The translations under genes and the position numbers were made by a program. A stretch of 64,000 nt of DNA, from NCBI RefSeq assembly GCF_041381155.1, contig NC_091134.1, positions 64,402,969 to 64,466,968 of the forward strand. The letters are read 5' to 3'. Shown here one piece after another: positions 37,401 to 49,400 of the stretch. The first letter of the stretch is position 1. The number at the start of each line of letters is the position of its first letter. The DNA comes from Argopecten irradians. Its lineage: Eukaryota > Mollusca > Bivalvia > Pectinida > Pectinidae. The notes under the pieces were generated by a model, which saw only the letters and a list, made by a program, of their open reading frames with translations, was not told the DNA's origin and searched no databases.

Positions 37401-40400
37401 AAACGAAGAAATTTTCAATCAATATAAACATTTTCATTTTACAATTAAGAAGAAATACCATCATATCTCCAGTGTTAATTCAGTAATAAACGCTTATTTT
37501 TCTGAATACTACAATTTTGGTTTTATCTATATTTATAGACCAATTCCATCGATCAGAATATTGTTCAGGAAGTCAAGCATATTTTGTTGATCATCAATAT
37601 TTTCGGAGTACAAAACAGTGTTGTCAGCATACATGATCAAAAAAAGGTTAAGCATCTGAATTTGGTAACTTTGACAATTGGATTCAACAAATTCTGATTC
37701 CAAATCATTTAGAAACAAAAAAACATTATCTGTGACAAAGATTCGCCTTGTAATAACCCAACCTCTAGGCCATACATAGAAGATAACTCACCATGTAATT
37801 TTACACAGGATTTGAAATTTTGAATAAAGATTAACCGGGGTAAATAATATTTAATAAACGTCCCCTTCACCCCAGATTTCCAAATCAAATGTCTGAAATG
37901 TTTCGGGGAAAAAAATCTAGTGCACTCTTGCTTGCCAGTGCTAATGCATATGGAGAATGTTTGTGTGTATAATTAACACCATAAATAATTGACTTGTGAG
38001 ATAAAGGTGTGGTATATTGGGTAATTATTGGATTTATTCTGAGTTCTGTTCACACAGAACAGCTGTAATTAGCCTGTGGGAAGTATTGACTTTACCTGTC
38101 CAGGATCACATTCTTGCTGGAGTGATTTTCTGGATTCCTACAAATGTCAGAAAGGCAAATCTGTATTGTTTTGTTGGCTAAGGAATATCAAAACAGACAT
38201 ATATTTTCAGGAAAATGCTGTGATAGTTTTGATAAGATTGTAAATAGGTTTGTTATGCTAAAATATTCCTAAGCACTGGGATTTACTAGAAGTAAAATAA
38301 GTTAAACTGTTTATTATAATAAAGGATTAAGAATTTGAGATGTCATACAGCAGTATGTCCCAGATGGAGTTATATTATATGGATACTGATTTAGAGAGTG
38401 TGTCTAGTTACCAAGTTTTACCAGAGTCCAGACTCAAGGTAAGTCCTAGGTCACCAGACAATGTACATGTAAAGTACCAAGACAATTTGTCTAGAAATGT
38501 CTGATGCAAAGTTTCAAACTAGGGGGAGATAATGCATTATCAGAATCAGTGTGGAAACATTCATGAAAAGCTGTATGTGGTGACCAGTCTAACTTATATA
38601 AATTACAGTAGAACACGGTTATAACGAACCTCTGGGGACTGAGAAAATAACTTTGTTATAAGCATAGTTCATTATATAAATATTGCAGATATCTTAATAG
38701 AACCATGACAGGGAATGAAAATTACTATGTCACAACAAAGAGTTCATTGTAAGCGTGTTTTATTTTATGTGTAAAAGATAAAAAAAATGGTATGAATATT
38801 TCCTTCTTTTGTTGAAGTTCTGGGTCATAACTAGTTCTCTTGAAGGAACAGAATGTACTTCAACCTCAGGAGGAAATTCTGGGTTATAAAATATAAGTCC
38901 TTGTGAACTTCAGCCTCAGCTGCACACATGTATGCCAAGTTTAATCCTTAGTAGCTATAGCATGTTGTATATTGTATGGAACACCAAAAAGGCCATACAG
39001 TCCATAACAGGACCTCTGTAATCAATGTAAAAGTCATGCTTGTGTAGATAACAGGAATATGACCTCCCATTTTCACCCTCGTGAACCGCCCATATTAGTC
39101 CCCTCTCTCCCAGGTTAGAAATGCCCTGGTCATGTTCCCCTAAATTGATCTGCCATGCAGAAGTTTTCTTCTTACAGGTAATCCAGCTAAACTGAATATT
39201 CAACCCAATAAATTGAGTCAAGCATACTTTCTAAATGGAAAATGTGTAAATTAGTTTGAGTTTCCATTCCACTGCCTAGTAATACAGATTTGATTGTGTC
39301 GATACCACATCTTCGTGTCATTATAGAGTCCCCTGTACATGTACAGGGATTGTTTATGGGGCCACCATCTGACGTGTAATTCTGACTTCATTTGGTGTGT
39401 TTAATGGTCTGGTTCATGTAATTCCATTTATTGAATTAATTCTTTTCACACTCTGCATAATGTGCTAAATGAGATTTTTCTGCAGAAGAAATGATTTACT
39501 ACTACCCTGGTATATAGAGGTAGACTGCTGAATACACCTGAGTTAAATCAAATTGGAATTCACTCTAAATAGCCATTCAGTCAAGCTAATTCCACTTATA
39601 TCCTTTTGAGGAAAACACTTTTTATCTAGAGTTATCCCTTTAATGCCTTAAAAATCAATTAATTTTATATGGTGAATATGACTTTTCAACTGCTTTATTG
39701 GATATGCTGAATCGTCTGTTTGTGATCTCAAGTGGTGCTCTGATTCGTAAATAACAGGAAATTAAAAAATGTGCATGATATCATATTTATACAATTTACA
39801 GTACATGTACTGGATTATATCTATGTTAACAGTGTGTATATGTAGTCCATATCAACTTCAACCCAAAATGGCCATGGTGAAACAGTGATCTAAATAAGGC
39901 TTTCATAATGAGGTAAAAACGGTATAAAGCTAGTATATATTATAATCCAAAATAAATTGAAAGTAAAATCATCTCTATGGAATATGTATTCAGCCACTAT
40001 ATAGGACCTTCTTCAGTCCAAGAAAAATAAGACTTTATACAGGATATTTTGGATTGGATATTGGCTGTGTTTAAGGTGTTTTGTTTGAATGCATCATGGG
40101 GCAGTTGCTAGATAAATGAAGGTACAAGGTAGCTGTTTCCAGGTACCCCAGCTTTCCTAGCTCCACCTTCTTTTGTCCTTGAATTATCATTTCTGTTAAT
40201 AAGACTTTTTTACAAAAGTAAACAAATAATAAAACAATTCTTTTTCAGCTTCTTCTGATCTTGTCAGAGATATTAATAAAGCTATAAGTTATTGTGACCT
40301 TGACCTAAATGTACTGTAATGGTTTTGTAGGAAAGTACATATACTAACTTGGAAAAGTTGGAAAGTATCTCTATATTGGCTAAAAATAGAAGACATGTTT

Positions 40401-43400
40401 TTGTTCATATACAGGTATATACAAATCTGTGGTTAATACAGGTACTTAGGACATCTATATGTTATTGAACTATACGCTAACATTATAGAGAATTGTTTGC
40501 TTAAAGAACAGACTTGTCATAATCAGTTGATCAAAGGTCAAGGTCAGATATATTGAAATGGAGATGTCAGGGTCAAGAAAGTTTCTTTGACAAAGTGGTA
40601 AATGGTCAAGGTTGTTATAGTTAGTAGTTTCTGATATTTCAAAGTCCCATTTAAAAAGACCTTATCAATATATATATGATCAAAACTAAGTTTTGGAAAT
40701 TACTTTCAGCTATAAGATTTATTAGAATTTAGTTCTTTCAGTCTCTTTTGAGTTATTAAAATTGCGGTTGATCGTTTAAGATATCACTCACAGGTAATTG
40801 AAACCTGACAGTGAAAGTATATCACAATGATAAATGGGACTTTTACACAAAAGTGCCTATATAGGTATTATGGATAGACATATCTAGCCAACAGCTATTA
40901 TCCACTCGAGGTAGTTGGGCCAAGTGTTGGTGCTAAGCCTTATCCGAGACTTGTTATGACCTTTTGTATGGCTAATGATATGCAGGTATTATAGTTGACA
41001 GTGGGTTTGGTTATTTATCAGGCTTGTTAGCTAGGCCTCAATAACAGGTGACTACTTGTTCCAGCCAAAACTTTCACCTCCAATCTTATCACAGCTGTAT
41101 TTATTCCTACACTTGATGTTCTTCTTGTATGGACTAAATTAGCATTTTGGGATTTATTAATTTTGCCAGCAATATGTTGAAGGTAGGTATTTTTTGTACA
41201 TTGTGGTAAATGTGAATACAGACCATGTGGTCAGTGTTTTACCGTTAAAGGTATAATGTGAACTAGACTTGACTGTTGGTGATTTGGACAATGTCCAGTG
41301 GCCAGATTGGCCCAAGCTTATGAGTACTAATTTCACAGACCCTTGTAATAATTAACTATCACAGCACTACAGGTGTATATAGTACAGGTACACACATTGT
41401 CATTATTACCTAGACATAATATTAATACATTTGAAGGTTACACTATTGACTAATTACAAGTACTGGTAGCTATATAGGTATTACCCCATTGCAAACAAAG
41501 TTAACCCTGCTGGTCAACTAAGCTTTGAGGTACATATATATCATTTATGCAAGTGGTAGATCTGGTCAGGACTGTTGTAGTTAAAAGTTAAATTTGATAC
41601 TGTTAGAAATTTTAAATAGAATCCAATTTTCACAAGGACTTTCTGAGTTGAAGTTTGAAAGATTTAGAAATACTAAAGCTAAAGATATCCTATACTAACA
41701 GTGTTTAGAAATTGGTGATACTATTTATAGTTTCTATGTTGGAGAAGTGAATTGATAAAAGGTATGTATAGCTTTGAGTGTATTGGGCTATGATCTCTGT
41801 TTGTAATGTAAAAGTTAAATGCTGAAATATCCAAATATTTTTCTTATGACAATTTCTGAATCACACCCTCTATCCGTGATATCAGCCCAAGGGCCGCAGG
41901 CCCGAGGGCTGTTATCAGGTCTTAAAGGGTGTGATATCAAAATTGTCATAAAACCTTTTTATCACAATTTTGTGAGGGATAATCAAACACTTCAACAATT
42001 TATATCACGACATATAATGCGATTTCACCATTATTACGAATGGCGACATTTCAATGGCTTGTATGTAACACAACGTACATATATATATAAATACATGTAC
42101 TAGTTCATTTGAACATGTACTTATAAAAGTGTATGGACATTTCTATAAAGTTCCATAAAAAATTATTTATTCATCACTGTCTGAGTCAATTACTCTAACT
42201 CTCTTCCTTGAGTTTTCTTTGAAAAAATTAAATGTTGTTCCCCGACATGTTAGCTAGTTTGGAACCGGCTGTGGAACCCAAGTTGTAACCCTGGTTTTGT
42301 CCAGAAATAGTTTGTTGAACGGCATTGTGATTTACGTTATGACAGCTTTGGTAATTGGGACCAATATATTGTCGGAGTTGGCTGTCTCGTGCGCGTGGAT
42401 GGTTTTCAAGGCATCCTCAATCTCTTGTGAAGCTAGAAGAAGATCCTGATCTCCTTGGTCACAGTTCTCGTCAAAATCAGTGTTTTGTGGTACCGACACA
42501 CTGCTACTAGATAATACAGCAGACATTTGCTTTTGTTGCTCGAGTGAGGCACTGGAATAATGGTTAATTGAGTTCATATTCTTATGTCCTGTGAGTTGTA
42601 CTATCTGTGTCGGGTCAACACCACTGTGAAGCAACTTTGTAACGGTTGTTTTTCGGGCTGAGTGATTGACTTTTCTTCCCAATATCCCCGCTTTGTCACA
42701 CATACTTTTCATTATCAAACCGATCTTGTTTTTACCCATGTGTTGTTTTGTGTACCATTTCTCTCCGTGAGCGTTGTTATTAATTGCCAAGTAAAATTTG
42801 GAGTCTGGGTCTGGGTCTGGTCGCTGAGCGGCGTACGATTTGTACGACTCTACTGGACAGCGAGGATTACCTTTAATAAAAGATAAAAAAAAAAAATGTA
42901 ACGAAACACGATGAAAAATACACGTGTAAGAATCTTTATTCGTATGTATTTTTCGTAGTTTTTTGTCTAAATGGGCTAATTAGTAAGCTTGTACATGTAT
43001 CATAATTACGGAACGACGAGATGACCGAAATCGGGAAAAAATATCTAAAAAAAACGGAATGCGGAATTACTGGAGATTATACTAAAATGTTGAATGTGGC
43101 ATTACTGTACAGTACAAGTAATATGCGAAGCGAAAACGGAACAAGAAAAATAAGAAATTCATACACTAGGTACAGTACCTGGAACTGCGAACATCTTAGC
43201 CTGGAATTTCCTGATGTTATTCATATCTCCTGTACGTGTTTTAGTGAGTCGTTCTGTATGTTGTACATATTCCTCTCCTTCGGAAGTCCGTTTCAGTTCC
43301 AGGTCACCCCACAACATATCCACATGCTCCTTCCGACTTTGTAACCCAAAATGCATGGAATTATTTAGCCAAACGGTATTACGCAGAGCTTCAGGTGAAC

Positions 43401-46400
43401 CTTGGAAATATAAATAAAATTCTTAATAATCTAATATTCAATCAACATTATAATTTTGAGCATTAATTTCATGATAGACAGTAGATTTATTTTTAAATTG
43501 TTTTAAAACAAGCGCGTCAATAATAAGTTACAGTGTTCATGTACAGTACTTACTATTGCCAAGCTGGCCTTTGTTGTAGAGTATGTCGATTTCATTATCA
43601 GTTAGAACATCGGCTTGGTTTTTCTTATTCCCAAGTCCTTTCGCCTTCAGCTCCTTCATTTTGGCAGCTAGGACGTCCTGGGAATGTTTGAAGTCTACAT
43701 GTGTTAAAATATTAATTCCGTAGCTATTTTCCAGCAAATGTCGACTAATACTACTTTGAAAGCTTTTTAGCGTTGTAGGTTCATACTCAGAACGATCAGA
43801 TTTCCGCACAGAAAGGAAAAATCTGGCGAGCAAACTGTCAAGTTCTTTTGGTGGTATGGTTCCCATATCTCTTGATTCGTTTACCGAAGTGAGCCATAGA
43901 TTGACTGTGTTTAAGTCTGATTTTGTTTTCCTTTTAGTGTTTAAGTTTTTCATACTTTCGATGAATGTCGAAGTTTCATTTTCTCCAATATCAACAAACC
44001 TTGCTTCATCCCGTCCTGTAGAATCCCCATGTATCTGATTTTTCTGTTCCTTTTCTATAAGTTCGTCCAATTGATTGATACGCGCAGCCAAGGAATTTAA
44101 TACTCTATCAGCTGTCCGCGGACTACTCGCCATCTTGTTGTTGACGTCGTCTGAGCCTGGCGTCTAATGACGTCTGACGTAACATGACGTAATTTATGAC
44201 GTAGACCTACTGTTTAGTTCGGAATGAAAAAACCCGGATGACGTGATATCAGCCTGGGCCGATAACTGATATCAGCCCGGGCCGATAACTGATATCACTG
44301 ATATCAGCCCGGGCTGATATCAAATTATGACGTCATAATGTGATATCAGCCCGGGCGCTGATATGACGGCGCGGACAGCACCAGTATCGCATGGGCAAAA
44401 CGTTCATTATCAAAGACAAAAGTGTGATAATTTTCTTTTCATACACTAACAGTCCTAACAATATGTCAAATGCATATTGCTTAATATTTAAAGGACTTGA
44501 TACAAGTTTGCAAACGATAAAATCTGGATAGGGATCTTAACTAAAGATAAATATAATGTTGAAAAAAAGAAAAAAATTGTTTTTATTTTTCAAATTGCCT
44601 TTCGTCTGTGGTCCGTCCTTCCGTCCATTAACAATTCTTGTTATTGCTATTTCTCAAAAACTGTTGAAGGTATCTTTTTAAAATTTTATATGTAGGTTCT
44701 CCTATGGCTTTAGTTATGCATATTGCATTTTTGGACAAATCGGTCAACAAGATGGCAGCTGTTGATAGTTAAAGTTTGCTATTGCTATTTCTCAGAAAGT
44801 ACGAAGAGATCTTTTTCAAATTTTATATGTAGGCTAGGTTCCCCTAGGGCCCTTGTTATGCATATTAAAATTTGGGACCACTTGGCCAACAAGATGGCGG
44901 CTAGGAAGCCATTTTGGATTTTGATAATTAAAGATTGTAATCGCTTATTCTCAGAAAGTGCTGAAGGGATAATTCTCAAATTTCATATGAAGGTTCTCCA
45001 GGGTCCTAGTTGTGCATATTGCATTTTGGGACTGTTCAGTCAACAAGATGGCCACCAGGCAGCCATCTTGGATTTTGATAGTAGAAGTTTGAAAAATAGA
45101 GAAAAGATCCATCTGACAATTTTAGACATATATCAATCATTAGTGAGCGCCAAGATCCCTCTGGGATCTCATGTGTTCTTATGATTACATCTTGGTGATC
45201 TTGAGTCTCTTGACTGTTCACGAAGAAATTTTTTTCTCACTGAAGCTTCCCGTCAAATGGCATGGCCCATGGGCACAAATATGAAAAGAAGTAGTTGTAG
45301 AATTTATCAAGTTGATATTTGAAATAATACTACATAGAAATCCGTGTATGATTTAATGGTTAAGTCAGGGTTATTGCCCCCTAGACACTACTTGACATTT
45401 TTTGAGTTACTGAAAGAAAAGGCTTACGAGGGTGTAAATTTGGCGATAAACTGAAATTTTATGTTGATTGCTGGTTTATACCTGTACATGACTTGCCATC
45501 AGACATGTTAACTCTACCGATTCTGGCGGAAGTCTACCGCTTTTGAGACTGATATTCCGCCTACCGCTTTAATATCCAAATATTCCGATTTCTGCAAAAC
45601 ATCGTCTTCATTTTTTTCTTCCGATAGTCGGTTGGGGCTGCCATGGTGGCTTCAAAATGCATACCAGACTGAGTAGGGGGACTGGCTTCATAATTAAGTA
45701 AACAAAGGAGGTGTGACCACTCCCTGACCAACACCCACTGGTGCTAATTAGCAGCCTGGGGCTAGTTCCACCTTGGCTTGGTGTTGTCACTTGCTTAGCC
45801 TATTTCACGTGTCTGAGTGTAACGATGTGTATTACGTAGGCCTACCGTTAAGGAAACAATCATCTGGCCTTTCAATAAATTTTGTGCTTAAAACTAGTAA
45901 GCATCATTTCAAAAAACAAACACTACTTATAATTGAAATGATTTACTCACGTTTTTAATGTAAAATAGGCATAGAGTGTCTGCTGAAAATCATAAACTTT
46001 GCAATCGTAATGGCCGCCATTTTGGAATGGGGTGATTCTAATAAAGGAGCCAGATTTTGGTATATTTTTTATTTTTTCAGGATATCGCTAAAAAAAAATT
46101 TTTTTTTTTTTTTTTTTTTCAAGGTGATTATTTCTCTAGAATATTGGTGTAGATTTTAGGAACAAATACTTGTATTCTTTTCTTGCATAAATCAAAAGAA
46201 AATGAGTCCAGTATGTATTACAAAAAAAAGTGAAAAAAAACACCAAAACAAATAGACAAAATGTATATGTCTGCTTGCCATGTATATTGACCATGAGAAT
46301 TAAAAGCTTTATAAACAATTTATCTATTGATGTAAAAAAATCGGATTAAAAATTCCACATTTAAATTGCAGTAAATCATGCGAGTTAATTTGATATGACC

Positions 46401-49400
46401 TATTTACGATTTACTCGCACACAAAAAATAAATTATTGGTGTATCGTATAATAGGCTTGTCGCGAGCACTGAAATATCTCTCGGATATCACAATATTGTT
46501 ATTGTAACTTTAAATTTTATCAGCGATCACTGTATGTACTTTGTGTTGTGATATCAGATTGTGCCAGGAAACGGTAGTTGTGATCACCTTTTTTACGATA
46601 ATGCCTAAGGAACCTTATACACATGACACAATGGTAACAAAGTCAAGTACTGGGTGAAGTGTTTACTTAGTGTGGGTGTCTGACTCAAGTTAATTAAAAA
46701 TTAATTAATTAGTATCAATCTGATTAGCTTGTCATCACTATACACTTCTTACTGTATGCTTTAGGTTCATATGCTTTCAATAAAAGTTAAATTCGGGAAA
46801 TCTGTACAGACTATACAAACATTCACTTTGTTTAATGAGGTTTGAAGGATTGTGATGGAAGCTAATTCAGAGGTATTCAAAAATTGAAGTAGATTGGGTC
46901 CGCCATCGGTGACCAGGTAGCTCAGTTGGTAGAGCATTCGGCTAGTGTATGATGGTTCCGGGTTCTAATTCCGTTCTGGCTACATCTTTTCCGCTCGTGT
47001 AATAATTATGTAAAATTTGGCAGGGGCTAGCAAAATAGATTTACCTATACACTGCACTGCCTTCCAAGAGTTATGTTACATATGTTCAAATTTCCTGACA
47101 ATTTATCTCTAAGAAAACTCTCTTTTGGAGGGCATGCGAAGTGTACATGTATGAATAAAGTTTCAAATGAAATATAGAACGGCAATATACAGTCATTTCC
47201 TCCAAGGTTTGGAAGTGAGGTGACGAAAGCCAAAGATTTGAACATTTTTTACTTATGTAATTTACATGATTTGGTAACCTACATGTAATAGCAGTAATGT
47301 AGTTGTATTTTTATTTATTTTTTTATCCCCCGCCCAACGAAGTTGGCGGGGGATATACAAATGGGTTCCGTCCGTCTGTCCGTCCGTCTGTCTGTCCGTC
47401 AACATTTCCTTTAAATCGCTACTAGTCATAGAGTTCTGCAAGGATTGTGACCAAATTTGGCCACAAGCATCCTTGGGGGAAGGGGAACAGAACTTGTATA
47501 AATTTTGGCTCTGAGCCCCTGGGGGCAGGAGGGGCGGAGCCCAATAGAGGAAATAAAGGTAAATCCTATTAATCGCTACTAGTCATAGAGTTCTGCATGG
47601 ATTGTAACCAAATTTGGCCACAAGCATCCTTGGGGGAAGGGGAACAGAACTTGTATAAAATTTTGGCTCTGAGCCCCCGGGGGCAGGAGGGGCGGGGGCC
47701 CAATAGGGGAAATAAAGGTAAATCCTATAAATCGCTACTAGTCATAGAGTTCTTCATTGATTGTAACCAAATTTGGCCACAAACATTCTTTGGGGAAGGG
47801 GAACAGAACTTGTATAAAATTTGGCTCTGAACCCCGGGGGCAGGAGGGGCGGGGCCCAATAGGGGAAATAAAGGTAAATCCTATAAATCGCTACTTGTCC
47901 TAGAGTTCTGCATGGATTGTGACCAAATTTGGCCACAAACATCCTTGGGAGAAGGGGAACAGAACTTGTATAAATTTTGGCTCTGACCCCCCCGGGGGCA
48001 GGAGGGGCGGGGCCCAATAGGGGAAATAAAGGTAAATCCTATAAATCGCTACTAGTCATAGAGTTCTGCATGGATTGTAACCAAATTTGGCCACAAGCAT
48101 CCTTGGGGAAGGGAAACAGAACTTGTATAAATTTTGGCTTTGAAGCCCCCGGGGGCAGGAGGGGCGGGGCCCAATAGGGGAAATAAAGGTAAATCCTATA
48201 AATCACTACTTGTCCTAGAGTTCTGCATGGATTGTGACCAAATTTTGCCACAAACATCCTTAAGAGAAGGGGAAGAGAACTTGTATAAAATTTGGCTCTG
48301 ACCCCCCGGGGGCAGGAGGGGCGGGGCCCAATAGGGGAAATAAAGGTAAATCCTATAAATCGCTACTTGTCCTAGAGTTCTGCATGGATTGTGACCAAAT
48401 TTGGCCACAAACATCCTTGGGAGAAGGGGAACAGAACTTGTATAAATTTTGGCTCTGACCCCCTGGGGGCAGGAGGGGCGGAGCCCAATAGGGGAAATAA
48501 AGGTAAATCCTATAAATCACTACTAGTCATAGAGTTCTTCATGGATTGTAACCAAATTTGGCCACAAACATTCTTTGGGGAAGGGGAACAGAACCTGCAT
48601 AAATTTTGACTCTGACCCCCCGGGGGCAGGAGGGGCGGGGCCCAATAGGGGAAATAAAGGTAAATCCTATAAATCGCTACTTGTCCTAGAGTTCTGCATG
48701 GATTGAAACCAAATTTGGCCACAAACATCCTTGGGGGAAGGGGAACAGAACTTGTATAAATTTTGGCTCTGACCCCCCGGGGGCAGGAGGGGCGGGGCCC
48801 AATAGGGGAAATAAAGGTAAATCCTATAAATCGCTACTAGTCGTAGAGTTCTGCATGGATTGTAACCAAATTTGGCCACAAACATTCTTTGGGGAAGGGG
48901 AACAGAACCTGTATAAATTTTGACTCTGACCCCCCAGGGGCAGGAGAGGCGGGCCCCAATAAGGGAAATAAAGTTAAATCCTATAAATCGCTACTTCTCC
49001 TAGAGTTCTGAATGGATTGTGACCAAATTTGGCCACAAACATCCTTGGGAGAAGGGGAACAGAACTTGTATAAATTTTGGCTCTGACCCCCCGGGGGCAG
49101 GAGGGGCGGGGCCCAATAGGGGAAATAAAATTAAATCCTATAAATCGCTACTAGTCATAGAGTTCTGCATGGATTGTAACCAAATTTGGCCACAAACATC
49201 CTTGGGGGAAGGGGAACAGAGCTTGTATAAATTTTGGCTCTGACCCCCAGGGGGCAGGAATGGTGGGGCCCAATAGGGGAATTAGAGGTAAATATTCAAA
49301 TTTATTCAGAAAAGAAACAATGAACCTGTATCCAGAATATTACTTGGCATTACAAACCAGGTGAGCGATACAGGCCCTCTGGGCCTCTTGTTTCCGTAAT

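Noticed and set aside
41174..41182. Fourth CEP57 first exon (ATGTTGAAG then GTAGGT)
   Set aside because: Only three codons with no other support; chance occurrence is likely.
43021..43417. Plus-strand frames opposite the Crypton exons
   Set aside because: They are shadows of the minus-strand YR exons, with no family similarity.
46911..46984. Functional tRNA gene
   Set aside because: The D-arm is good but the anticodon stem does not pair and the T-arm is weak, so it is recorded as a tRNA-derived repeat.
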